This document shows positions 1 through 5,881 of a stretch of DNA of 8,542 nt, piece by piece. The notes beneath the pieces were generated by a model that saw only the letters and a program-made list of their open reading frames with translations, did no database searches and was not told where the DNA came from. The stretch is from assembly GCA_021796315.1 (NCBI GenBank), contig JAJYOH010000236.1, forward strand, positions 1 through 8,542, written 5' to 3'. Within the stretch, counting starts at the first letter, position 1. Each line of letters starts with the position of its first letter. The position numbers were made by a program, and so were the translations under genes. Source of the stretch: Chloroflexota bacterium. Its GTDB lineage: Bacteria > Chloroflexota > Anaerolineae > Anaerolineales > Villigracilaceae.

Positions 1-8
1 AACGGGAT

Positions 9-725
9 TTGAATTCACTCCAGCCTCTGACATGGATTCTTGCTTTCATCGTTTTCTTCTGGTTGATCGGTCACCGACATTCTCTTCCGTCCCTGCAATT
101 GCACAGGCCGCGCCTTGAACTTGCTGGCGCATTAGGACTGGCCGGTTTGTGGATTCTTTATCGCGTGGGGGAGTACTGGCACTGGTATACGATTCCCACT
201 TTGGGGTTGGGAAATAGCTGCGGCCCCATTTCAGAAACACCCATTCCGAAGATGTTCGAGATGTTCCTTTTGCCTGTTCTCTTTTTACTCGTGTTGAAAT
301 ATTCTTTCAGCGCGATGGGCTTTTCCTTTGATAAATTTTCATGGCTGGCATCGCTTCTGCCGATCATTGTTTTGATTATTTATGGTTTGATCAATCACCC
401 TTTGAAACAATTTGCAATCTCATCCGCTTGCTATTTCTTTGGCGCGGGATTGCCGGAAGAATTTTTATACCGCGCCTTTATTCAGACGCGGCTTGAAGCT
501 GTTTTGCGCCGTCCACTTTGGGCGGTATGGCTGGCCGCCTTCACCTTCGGCCTCTCCCATGTTCCGATTGACCTTGGCGGTACGTTCCTCCACTGGCAGG
601 ACGCGTTGCTCACGGCCTTCACATATCAGATGACCGTCGGCTTTGCGCTAGGTTATGCTTACATGCGCACGCGCAACGTCTTGGGGTTATCGCTTGTGCA
701 CACGTTCATCGATTCGGCTGTTTGA
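9..725 (+). CDS. CPBP family intramembrane glutamic protease (CAAX/Abi type)
   Basis: Putative membrane protease of the CPBP (CAAX prenyl protease 2 / Abi / RCE1) family, which cleaves substrates within the membrane using a glutamate pair and histidines. The 238 residues form several hydrophobic helices (about 7-20, 38-51, 84-97, 113-128, 170-180, 200-217). All family motifs are visible: PEEFLYR at 149-155 (catalytic E150, E151, with R155), FTFGLSH at 178-184 (H184), and a C-terminal HTFID at 231-235. The catalytic core therefore looks intact, although the protein ends only three residues after the last motif, which is a compact C-terminus. The listed start is TTG at 9; the frame stays open to base 1, so the true start may lie outside the window. 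Its stop lies three bases from the convergent Nudix gene's stop. Substrate unknown; in bacteria such proteins serve peptide maturation, bacteriocin immunity or anchoring roles. Family assignment confident, role not. Confidence 0.85.
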   Translation: MNSLQPLTWILAFIVFFWLIGHRHSLPSLQLHRPRLELAGALGLAGLWILYRVGEYWHWYTIPTLGLGNSCGPISETPIPKMFEMFLLPVLFLLVLKYSFSAMGFSFDKFSWLASLLPIIVLIIYGLINHPLKQFAISSACYFFGAGLPEEFLYRAFIQTRLEAVLRRPLWAVWLAAFTFGLSHVPIDLGGTFLHWQDALLTAFTYQMTVGFALGYAYMRTRNVLGLSLVHTFIDSAV

Positions 726-728
726 TTT

Positions 729-1196
729 TTATCGAAGGATTGGGATTGTTTGATTCAAGAGCGCATCTTCCACGCGTTCTTTGTGCCGTCCGTGCATGGG
801 CATCTGTTCGATTTCAGGTAGTGTGTAAAATCCCGCGTCGGTCGTTTCTTCGCTCAGGCCGAGCTTGCCGCCGGTAATCACTACTTCAAAACTCAGGACG
901 ACGATCTGGACTTTTTTGCCATCCGGATAGACAACCAGTTGATCGCGATTGCTGTACACGCTGATCAAGCGCATCGTGCGGACCTCGAGGCCGGTCTCCT
1001 CGAATACCTCACGCGTGCAACACTCTTCGACCGATTCGCCCGACTCCATCTTGCCGCCGGGCAGACACCATAAGCCGTTATCTTTGCGCTTTGTGAGTAA
1101 AACCTTTGTGCGGGCCTCATCGAAAATAACGGCGCAGGAACCCATGCGAAGTTCCGCGCCTTTGCTGATGCGGTCGCCGTATAGAACTTGTGACAT
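729..1196 (-). CDS. Nudix hydrolase
   Basis: Nudix (MutT-like) pyrophosphohydrolase that would cleave a nucleoside diphosphate linked to another group. The 155-residue protein contains a perfect Nudix box at residues 48-70 (G-x5-E-x7-REVFEETGL), with metal-binding glutamates E66 and E67. It is preceded by the usual LWCLPGGK strand. The start was chosen at the ATG at 1196-1194 because an AGGAGG lies four bases upstream. A longer reading starting at 1232 would add twelve residues but would run through the inverted repeat at 1215-1247, so it is rejected. The C-terminal part carries no specificity motif I recognise; the exact substrate (oxidised dNTP, ADP-ribose, NDP-sugar) cannot be read. It follows pirin on the same strand after 56 bases, so both may share a transcript unless the hairpin between them terminates it. 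Confidence 0.9.
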   Translation of the reverse strand: MSQVLYGDRISKGAELRMGSCAVIFDEARTKVLLTKRKDNGLWCLPGGKMESGESVEECCTREVFEETGLEVRTMRLISVYSNRDQLVVYPDGKKVQIVVLSFEVVITGGKLGLSEETTDAGFYTLPEIEQMPMHGRHKERVEDALLNQTIPILR

Positions 1197-1200
1197 GTGT

Positions 1201-1206
1201 CCTCCT
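1201..1206 (-). promoter_or_regulatory. Ribosome binding site of the Nudix gene
   Basis: On the minus strand this reads AGGAGG, four bases before the ATG at 1196. It fixes the Nudix start against the longer in-frame alternative at 1232. It lies only eight bases downstream of the 15-bp hairpin at 1215-1247, so folding there could affect ribosome access. Confidence 0.8.
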
Positions 1207-1214
1207 AAAAATGA

Positions 1215-1247
1215 AACCTTGCGAAGGTTCAAAACCTTCGCAAGGTT
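1215..1247. repeat. Perfect inverted repeat, possible terminator or attenuator
   Basis: The arms AACCTTGCGAAGGTT (1215-1229) and AACCTTCGCAAGGTT (1233-1247) are perfect reverse complements, 15 bp each, around a three-base loop. Each arm is itself a small dyad (AACCTT-3 nt-AAGGTT), so the DNA can form one long hairpin or two six-bp hairpins. On the minus strand the hairpin follows the pirin stop by five bases and is followed by TCATTTTTA and then the Nudix ribosome binding site. It could partly terminate after pirin or control Nudix expression. The nested design also resembles dispersed palindromic repeats. The structure is certain; the role is inferred. Confidence 0.75.
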
Positions 1248-1252
1248 GGAGT

Positions 1253-2095
1253 TTATTTGATGAACGTTCCGTCACGTAATTCGATCAATGTCTGCTGAAT
1301 TTCTTCCATCGTATTCATCACTAACGGACCATATGGCGCGATGGGTTCCTTGAAGGGCGCACCCGCGATCAGCATAAATCGAACAGAATTATTTTCAGCT
1401 TTTACGCGAATGGAATTGCCGTCGCCGAATTTGACGAGTTTCACAGATTCGATGGGTTGATCTGCAAACACGCCTTCGCCTTCGAAAACGTAGGCCAGGG
1501 CGGCGTGTCCTTCGGGGACGGGCTGAATGAATTCGGTATCGGGGGCCAGCTCGACGTCCGCGTAAAGAGGCGAGGCCGCGATTTCGGTGACGGGACCGAT
1601 CACGCCGTGAACGGTCCCAGCCACGACGCGGATCTTCATCCCATCTTTTTCATAAGTTGGAATGGTGTCAGCGCTGACTTCCTGATAGCGCGGCGCCGTC
1701 ATCTTGAGCCGGGTGGGCAGGTTGACCCAAAGTTGAAAGCCGTAAATGTTTCCGCTTGGACCGCGGCGCGGCATTTCTTCGTGGAGGATGCCGCGCCCGC
1801 TGGTCATCCATTGCACATCGCCGGGACCGATCAGGCCTGAGTTGCCGAGACTGTCGCGATGGTTGGTTGAGCCGTCCAGCATGTAGGTGACGGTTTCGAT
1901 GCCGCGATGCGGGTGCATGGGGAAACCGCGGATGGGGCCTTCGGCGGGATTGTTGAAGGCAAAATGGTCGAAGAGCAGGAAGGGATCAAACTCGTTTGAT
2001 TTTTTTGGCGCGATGGATCGCTGCAATAAAACGCCCGCGCCTTCGATAACGTATTGTGGTTGGATAATTTGGGAGATAGGTCTAAAGTTGGTCAT
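1253..2095 (-). CDS. Pirin family protein (quercetinase-like bicupin)
   Basis: Pirin-family cupin of 280 residues, the usual length. The N-terminal cupin carries the family's metal site: H61 and H63 in FPMHPHRGIET, H105 and E107 in GRGILHEEMP, matching the three-His-one-Glu set of human pirin and E. coli YhhW. The sequence GFQLWVNLP in mid-protein and a pirin C-terminal domain (about 180-280, with AYVFEGEGVF and FMLIAGAPFKEPIAPYGP) complete the family pattern. Bacterial pirins are metal-dependent proteins, some with quercetin 2,3-dioxygenase activity, others acting as redox-sensitive partners of metabolic enzymes. Which applies here cannot be told from sequence. The start is the ATG at 2095-2093; no convincing Shine-Dalgarno precedes it. 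The Nudix gene lies downstream on the same strand. Confidence 0.93.
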   Translation of the reverse strand: MTNFRPISQIIQPQYVIEGAGVLLQRSIAPKKSNEFDPFLLFDHFAFNNPAEGPIRGFPMHPHRGIETVTYMLDGSTNHRDSLGNSGLIGPGDVQWMTSGRGILHEEMPRRGPSGNIYGFQLWVNLPTRLKMTAPRYQEVSADTIPTYEKDGMKIRVVAGTVHGVIGPVTEIAASPLYADVELAPDTEFIQPVPEGHAALAYVFEGEGVFADQPIESVKLVKFGDGNSIRVKAENNSVRFMLIAGAPFKEPIAPYGPLVMNTMEEIQQTLIELRDGTFIK

Positions 2096-2283
2096 GTGGG
2101 TTAGATGATATGTGGTGGGTGAGTATTACGAAACCGCATAGCGGCTTGGGTTCACTGTGTTGGGCGCGCTCGTGATGGCAAGATAGTGGTATCCCCAAAA
2201 CCAGGATACAGTCACTCTTTCCACCCGTTTCTTTGCATGAGTCTCTTAAAGTGACTGCACCCTGTTTTGATTGCGAATTAGGT
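2096..2283. other. Intergenic gap upstream of pirin
   Basis: This 188-base stretch separates the alpha/beta hydrolase stop from the pirin start. Its right half holds the imperfect inverted repeat at 2196-2269, and a small dyad (CCGC-ATA-GCGG) lies near 2134-2144. The pirin promoter should lie here on the minus strand, but I see no convincing -35/-10 pair. Open frames that cross it do not resemble proteins. Confidence 0.5.
2196..2269. repeat. Imperfect inverted repeat with 20-21 base arms, MITE-like
   Basis: The left arm (2196-2216) and the reverse complement of the right arm (2250-2269) share CAAAAC, AGG and CAGTCACT, with one inserted base and two mismatches between them. A 33-base centre separates the arms. 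The outer ends sit 14 bases from the hydrolase stop. The arm length, the imperfection and the intergenic position suit a miniature inverted-repeat element or paired ends of a deleted insertion sequence. A long-loop terminator for the hydrolase gene is less likely, as no strong T run follows. No transposase is present. Confidence 0.5.
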
Positions 2284-3099
2284 TTATCGGCGATTGATGA
2301 ATGCTTCCAAAAGAGCATTGAACTTTTCCGGCTGTTCCCAATTGGCGGCGTGCCCCGCGTTGGGAATCATCTGGATTGCGCCACGCCACAGGGTCGGCAT
2401 GGTGAGGGACTGAATATAAGTTGCATTGACCAGTTGTTCCTGCTCACCTTGCAGGATCGCAAGCGGGGCCTTCATCTGCGCGACGGCAATCACTTCATCC
2501 AGATAGCCATCCGGACGAATGCTGGCCGCCAACCCTGCGCGCGCCCGTCCGTCGGTGCGGCGGATGTCCGCTTTGAATATCTCGGGAATTTTGGTTGTGC
2601 CGGGCTTAAAACATGCGGCAGAAAACCCATCAGCTTCGGCATCCGTCATGCTGGCTTGAAATGCGGCGGCCATGGCGGGGTTGGGAAGAAAGGCCTGTGC
2701 CATATCGGGGGGAAACGCAAGCGGAGGCGTGCCGTAAATCATAAATCCCGCCGCCTTGGAAAGTTGCGGGATTGCCTCGATCACCACATGCCCGCCGAGA
2801 CTCCAGCCCACAAAGGCGGCCTGTTCCAATCCTAATTGCTTTGCAACGCTGACAACCACTTCGGCATAACCAGGCATGCAATAGGTCGCAGCCGGGTCGC
2901 TGGCATCGGATGATTCTCCATGCCCTGGCAGGTCCATCGCCACAAGGCGATACTTTTCGCCAAGCGGACTTTCAAGCTGGGGTTGGAAAACTCGCGAAGA
3001 AGCGGAGTTTCCATGCACCAATAAGGCGGCGGGGCCCTTTCCAGAACTTTCACGATAGGCAATGGAAAGCGAGTTGACTTGAACGGTTTTTGTGGTCAT
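2284..3099 (-). CDS. Alpha/beta fold hydrolase
   Basis: Serine hydrolase of the alpha/beta fold, 271 residues, cytoplasmic (no signal peptide). Visible landmarks are the oxyanion-loop LLVHGNSASS (27-35), DLPGHGES (56-63), the nucleophile elbow GWSLGG (98-103, Ser100) and NAGH with His250 near the C-terminus. The usual acid position, normally Asp in a GxxDxLV turn, reads GEQEQLV with Glu221. The cap region (about 130-200) is alanine and proline rich and gives no substrate clue. Such enzymes hydrolyse esters, lactones, C-C bonds or epoxides; none can be preferred. The ATG at 3099 is supported by AAAGGAG nine bases upstream. The gene is preceded by the ligase gene but separated from it by a terminator, so it probably has its own promoter. 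Confidence 0.9.
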   Translation of the reverse strand: MTTKTVQVNSLSIAYRESSGKGPAALLVHGNSASSRVFQPQLESPLGEKYRLVAMDLPGHGESSDASDPAATYCMPGYAEVVVSVAKQLGLEQAAFVGWSLGGHVVIEAIPQLSKAAGFMIYGTPPLAFPPDMAQAFLPNPAMAAAFQASMTDAEADGFSAACFKPGTTKIPEIFKADIRRTDGRARAGLAASIRPDGYLDEVIAVAQMKAPLAILQGEQEQLVNATYIQSLTMPTLWRGAIQMIPNAGHAANWEQPEKFNALLEAFINRR

Positions 3100-3108
3100 A
3101 GTTAGTAT

Positions 3109-3115
3109 CTCCTTT
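3109..3115 (-). promoter_or_regulatory. Ribosome binding site of the alpha/beta hydrolase
   Basis: AAAGGAG on the minus strand, nine bases before the ATG at 3099. Slightly upstream, at 3132-3152, is a six-bp dyad (CTCGCT, nine-base loop, AGCGAG) in the presumed leader; its role is unknown. Confidence 0.7.
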
Positions 3116-3236
3116 GGTTTATTGTTGTTTTCTCGCTTAATGAATCAGCGAGGGATTAAATAAGATTGCAGAATAAGCACCCAATGGTTTGCGTTACCAC
3201 ATTGCATGGGCTAGGTCGGCGGCTGGGCGGGCGTGG

Positions 3237-3301
3237 ACTCGCCATCTAATCGCCTAAATCAATTAAGACGTTAGGCGGCCATGAATTAGAGTTCGCCGAG
3301 T
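3237..3301. repeat. Folded segment with a multi-part imperfect hairpin
   Basis: Three pairing blocks nest inside one another: ACTCG 3237-3241 with CGAGT 3297-3301; CTAAT 3246-3250 with ATTAG 3285-3289; and CGCCTAA 3251-3257 with TTAGGCG 3271-3277. The central loop has 13 bases and small bulges separate the blocks. Together with the terminator hairpin 12 bases downstream this could be the body of a small plus-strand RNA, or simply a degraded repeat. No promoter of good quality is visible on the plus strand, so it is listed only as structure. Confidence 0.45.
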
Positions 3302-3312
3302 AAATAATAATC

Positions 3313-3347
3313 AAGGCTTGCCACTAGACAAAGAGGCAAGCCTTTTT
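3313..3347 (+). terminator. Intrinsic terminator hairpin, possibly bidirectional
   Basis: A perfect ten-bp stem, AAGGCTTGCC (3313-3322) with GGCAAGCCTT (3335-3344), has a 12-base loop. Read on the plus strand it is followed by T's, giving a TTTTT run at 3343-3347, the better orientation. Read on the minus strand it lies nine bases past the ligase stop and is followed by a looser T-rich stretch (GATTATTATTT), so it may also end ligase transcription. No known plus-strand gene precedes it. Confidence 0.7.
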
Positions 3348-3353
3348 GGATCC

Positions 3354-4979
3354 CTACTCCGGTAGTTGATAATCCTTGTATTGTTCCCGGAGTACCTTCT
3401 TGTCAAACTTGCCAACGCTGGTCTTGGGCACGGCGTCAATGAAAACAATATCATCGGGCAGATACATTTTGTCGAAGCGCGAGCTTAAGTGTTCGTGGAT
3501 TTCTGCTTTGGTCAGGTTGTCTTTGAAATCCGGTTTGGCGACCACGCAAGCCAGCGGACGTTCCTGCCATTTGGGATGCGGCACTGCGATCACCGCGGCC
3601 TCCAGAACTTTTGGATGAGACATGATGGCGTTCTCCAGATCCTGACTCGAAATCCACTCGCCTCCGCTCTTGACCAAATCTTTTGTGCGGTCAACGATCT
3701 GCACAAAACCTTCGGGGTCGATCGTAACCACGTCGCCGGTGCGGAACCAGCCGCCCATGAATGAATCAGCGCTGCGTTCATCGTTGTAGTAACTGCTGAC
3801 AACCCACGGGCCTTTCACTTGTAATTCACCGAAGGCCTTGCCATCCCATGCAACCTCCTTGCCCGATTCATCCACCGCGCGGATTTCCACGCCGGGCACA
3901 GATGTGCCTTGCTTGGCGCGAATGGCGAAACGCTCTGCTTCAGGAAGATCAAGCTGATAGCTTTTCAGGCGGCTTACCGTGCCCAGCGGCGACATTTCAG
4001 TCATGCCCCAGGCGTGCATCACTGTTAGTCCATGTTTCTTCTCGAACGCTTCGATCATGGATTGAGGTGCGGCCGCGCCCCCGACGATCATGCCGCGCAG
4101 ACTGCTCATATCGTATTGTTCTTTTTCCAGCAGGCCCAAAATTCCGAGCCAGAGGGTCGGCACTCCGGCCGTCAGCGTGACTTTCTCGGCTTGAATCAAC
4201 TCGGCCAGATCGCGCGGCTGCATGTGCGGACCTGGGAACACGAGCTTAGTTCCCAGCATTACGGTGGCGAACGGCGTGCCCCATGCCAGCACATGAAACA
4301 TCGGCACAACCGGCATGAAGATATCGCGTTCCGAAAGCCCAAACGAGTCGGTCATGCTCAGGCCAAGGCTGTGCAAATAGATCGAACGATGCGAGTAGAC
4401 CACGCCTTTGGGGTTACCGGTCGTGCCGGAGGTGTAACACATGGCGGCGGCATCGTTCTCGTCCAGATGCGGCCAGGGATAATCTGGGCTGGCACCCGCC
4501 AGCAGGTCTTCATAAGCGTAAACCGGCTTAAGCTTGGTGCCTTCGGGGACTTTGTCACCCATAACGATGTAATGTTTTATGTTCTTGAGATGCGGAGCAA
4601 GTTTTTCAATGGCGGGCAGGAGTGTCGGGTCAACGAATAGAACTTGATCGTCCGCGTGGGCGAGAATATAGATGATCTGTTCAGGCGGCAGGCGCAGGTT
4701 GATCGGGTGCAGCACCGCGCCCATGCAAGGCACCGCCCAATAAAGTTCGAGATGGCGGGCATTATTCCAGGCGAAGGTCGCCACGCGGTCGCCGCGCTTG
4801 ACGCCCAATTTTTCCAATGCGTTGGCGAGCCTTGCCACACGTTCAGTCATTTGTTCGTAGGTGAAACGTTCCAGTCCAGGTCCCGCCTTGGTGACGATTT
4901 CCTTTTTGGGGAAAAGCCGTCGTGCCCGCTCCAGCAACGGAGTGAGCGTAAGCTGATAGTCCATCATTTGTCCTTGCAT
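3354..4979 (-). CDS. Long/medium-chain fatty acyl-CoA ligase (AMP-forming)
   Basis: ANL-superfamily enzyme activating a fatty acid with ATP and CoA through an acyl-adenylate, feeding beta-oxidation or lipid synthesis in the cytoplasm. The 541 residues match the length of the Thermus ttLC-FACS type, and many stretches recall that protein (for example MGAVLHPINLRL and HPKWQERPLA). Motifs in order: P-loop YTSGTTGNPKG (182-192), VVPMFHVLAWG (224-234), HAWGMTEMSP (322-331, with T327/E328), TGD (414-416), the linker DRTKDLVKSGGEWIS (430-444) and the C-terminal PKTSVGKFDK with catalytic Lys524. All are intact. The start at 4979 is fixed by AGGAGG six bases upstream; a longer frame to 5045 lacks such a site and adds 22 residues absent from the family. 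Chain length preference cannot be read. AlkK- and FadD-like names would be guesses. Confidence 0.95.
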   Translation of the reverse strand: MQGQMMDYQLTLTPLLERARRLFPKKEIVTKAGPGLERFTYEQMTERVARLANALEKLGVKRGDRVATFAWNNARHLELYWAVPCMGAVLHPINLRLPPEQIIYILAHADDQVLFVDPTLLPAIEKLAPHLKNIKHYIVMGDKVPEGTKLKPVYAYEDLLAGASPDYPWPHLDENDAAAMCYTSGTTGNPKGVVYSHRSIYLHSLGLSMTDSFGLSERDIFMPVVPMFHVLAWGTPFATVMLGTKLVFPGPHMQPRDLAELIQAEKVTLTAGVPTLWLGILGLLEKEQYDMSSLRGMIVGGAAAPQSMIEAFEKKHGLTVMHAWGMTEMSPLGTVSRLKSYQLDLPEAERFAIRAKQGTSVPGVEIRAVDESGKEVAWDGKAFGELQVKGPWVVSSYYNDERSADSFMGGWFRTGDVVTIDPEGFVQIVDRTKDLVKSGGEWISSQDLENAIMSHPKVLEAAVIAVPHPKWQERPLACVVAKPDFKDNLTKAEIHEHLSSRFDKMYLPDDIVFIDAVPKTSVGKFDKKVLREQYKDYQLPE

Positions 4980-4985
4980 AAGAAG

Positions 4986-4991
4986 CCTCCT
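4986..4991 (-). promoter_or_regulatory. Ribosome binding site of the acyl-CoA ligase
   Basis: AGGAGG on the minus strand, six bases before the ATG at 4979. This decides the start over the upstream ATG at 5045. Just upstream the leader contains two copies of TGTGTGG (on the plus strand, at 4991 and 5006) and a small dyad GTGTG-GTG-CACAC at 5007-5019, a possible regulator site. Confidence 0.85.
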
Positions 4992-5075
4992 GTGTGGCGA
5001 AAAATTGTGTGGTGCACACTTTCGTTCAGCGAGCCTTGTACTCAAATTGCAAAGAAATGGAATTTATTTTTCGCT

Positions 5076-5084
5076 AGTATAGCA
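5076..5084 (-). promoter_or_regulatory. Candidate extended -10 promoter for the ligase gene
   Basis: On the minus strand this reads TGCTATACT, a TGn extended -10 with five of six consensus bases. No good -35 is found 17 bases upstream, which is acceptable for extended -10 promoters. Transcription would start near 5069 and leave a leader of about 90 bases before the ATG at 4979. The surrounding stretch (5041-5100) is A+T rich. A ten-base direct repeat, TCAGCGAGCC, flanks it at 5026-5035 and 5096-5105. Prediction only. Confidence 0.4.
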
Positions 5085-5131
5085 CATGGATGTTATCAGC
5101 GAGCCGAAATTTTATTCTCCTGGAAGTGGAC

Positions 5132-5251
5132 GTACGTCTTTGCGAGGGGTGCTCTTCCCCGCCTGTCCTGGCGGACTAGGCCAGGGAAGCAATCCCCGCC
5201 TTTGCGGGGGAGATTGCTTCGCCGCTCGGTACGCGGCTCGCAACGACGTAT
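5132..5251. repeat. Large multi-armed palindromic repeat element
   Basis: About 120 bases form a cloverleaf-like set of dyads. The outer arms CGTCTTTGCGAG (5135-5146) and CTCGCAACGACG (5237-5248) pair at 11 of 12 positions and extend two A-T pairs plus one G-T outward. Inside are CCTGGC/GCCAGG (5167-5172, 5180-5185); GAAGCAAT/ATTGCTTC (5186-5193, 5213-5220) enclosing CCCCGC/GCGGGG (5194-5199, 5204-5209); and GCCGC/GCGGC (5221-5225, 5233-5237). The blocks TTGCGAG, GAAGCAAT and ATTGCTTCG are typical of dispersed palindromic repeats found between genes in many environmental bacteria. It lies three bases after the stop of the kinase-like gene, where it may also stop or stabilise the operon transcript. 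The structure is certain; the repeat-family identity is from memory. Confidence 0.7.
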
Positions 5252-5254
5252 AAG

Positions 5255-5881
5255 TTAGCCACTCCAATTCCCCTTTAATCTTGCCATGATTCTCGAAACG
5301 CTTTGAGTGTAATGAATGTCTTCATTGGTAACATCCAGGCGGAGGATGCGTGGGGCTGGAATCGTAGTCAACCACTCGTCCACGAAAAAGTTGAATAACG
5401 CCGTATCTTCCACGGACGCGATGTTGATTCTGTTTCGAGAAGCCAATCTTTGTCTGACGGTTTCTTCGGGAGCGCTCAAAGCAATGACGAGGTCGGGAGG
5501 CGGGAGCAGTTCGCGGGTCAGCGAATAGAAGCGGCGGCACAAATCAAACTCTGCATCGTTGAGAAAGCCTCGGGCGTGGAAAAGCCGCGTGAATCCGTGG
5601 AAGTCCAGATCGAGGCCGCCGTCGGTCAGCGCAATATGCGGCGAGGCGCGCAAGCTTTTTTCCTGTTCGGCGCGCAAGAGCAGATAGTCGAGTTGGTTGG
5701 CGAGCGCATAACGCGTATCCTGTTTGTCTGTGCCAGGCGCGCTTCCGGCAAACAATGATTGAAACGGTCGTTCATCATGGCGTTCATACGCGGCCGCAAA
5801 ATCATCGGCGTTGTTCAATGCCCGCATGAGCGTGGTTTTGCCTACCCCGCTTGCGCCGACGATGGCGATCAGTCTGGCCAT
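5255..5881 (-). CDS. Deoxynucleoside-kinase-like P-loop protein
   Basis: A 208-residue P-loop protein resembling the deoxynucleoside kinase family (dCK/dGK/dAK), which phosphorylates deoxynucleosides with NTP in salvage. Walker A is GASGVGKTT (9-17). The family's substrate-side elements follow: an acidic ER pair (33-34), RPF (38-40), and YALANQLDYLLLRAEQ (58-73), whose Gln63 corresponds to the base-contacting glutamine. A LID-like arginine-rich segment RQRLASRNRIN (143-153) comes next. The DRS/ERS motif expected after the third strand instead reads TDGGLDLDF (86-94), retaining only the acidic residue. It may be a divergent kinase or phosphorylate something else. The ATG at 5881 overlaps the EamA stop by one base (TAATG), implying translational coupling; there is no separate ribosome binding site. 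It is the last gene of the operon. Confidence 0.75.
   Translation of the reverse strand: MARLIAIVGASGVGKTTLMRALNNADDFAAAYERHDERPFQSLFAGSAPGTDKQDTRYALANQLDYLLLRAEQEKSLRASPHIALTDGGLDLDFHGFTRLFHARGFLNDAEFDLCRRFYSLTRELLPPPDLVIALSAPEETVRQRLASRNRINIASVEDTALFNFFVDEWLTTIPAPRILRLDVTNEDIHYTQSVSRIMARLKGNWSG

Larger units (their letters stand above)
3100..3353. other. Intergenic region between alpha/beta hydrolase and ligase
   Basis: These 254 bases hold, from left to right: the hydrolase ribosome binding site and a small leader dyad; an A+T-rich stretch where the hydrolase promoter should lie; a G+C-rich block near 3209-3235; the folded segment 3237-3301; and the terminator 3313-3347. No protein-like open frame is seen. 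A 17-codon frame ending in LGGHELEFAE at 3302 lacks a start and upstream continuity. Confidence 0.5.

Noticed and set aside
1457..1840. Open frame opposite the pirin gene
   Set aside because: It lies wholly antisense to a clear pirin and has no recognisable motifs; it is a shadow of the real gene.
2233..2835. 200-codon plus-strand frame opposite the alpha/beta hydrolase
   Set aside because: Antisense shadow with no domain; the minus-strand hydrolase has all expected motifs and a ribosome binding site.
3251..3277. attC-like integron recombination site (CGCCTAA ... GTTAGGC)
   Set aside because: The paired ends are only about 13 bases apart, with none of the internal L boxes or the usual 57-140 base span, and there is no integrase or cassette gene.
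3250..3304. Remnant coding sequence ending in LGGHELEFAE
   Set aside because: Only 17 codons between stops, no start codon and no ribosome binding site; too short to support a gene or a pseudogene.
4980..5045. Longer ligase N-terminus starting at 5045
   Set aside because: The extra 22 residues are not family-like, and the strong AGGAGG sits exactly before the ATG at 4979.
4644..5258. 204-codon plus-strand frame across the ligase 5' end and the palindromic repeat
   Set aside because: It is antisense to the ligase N-terminus and runs through the repeat; the composition is not protein-like.
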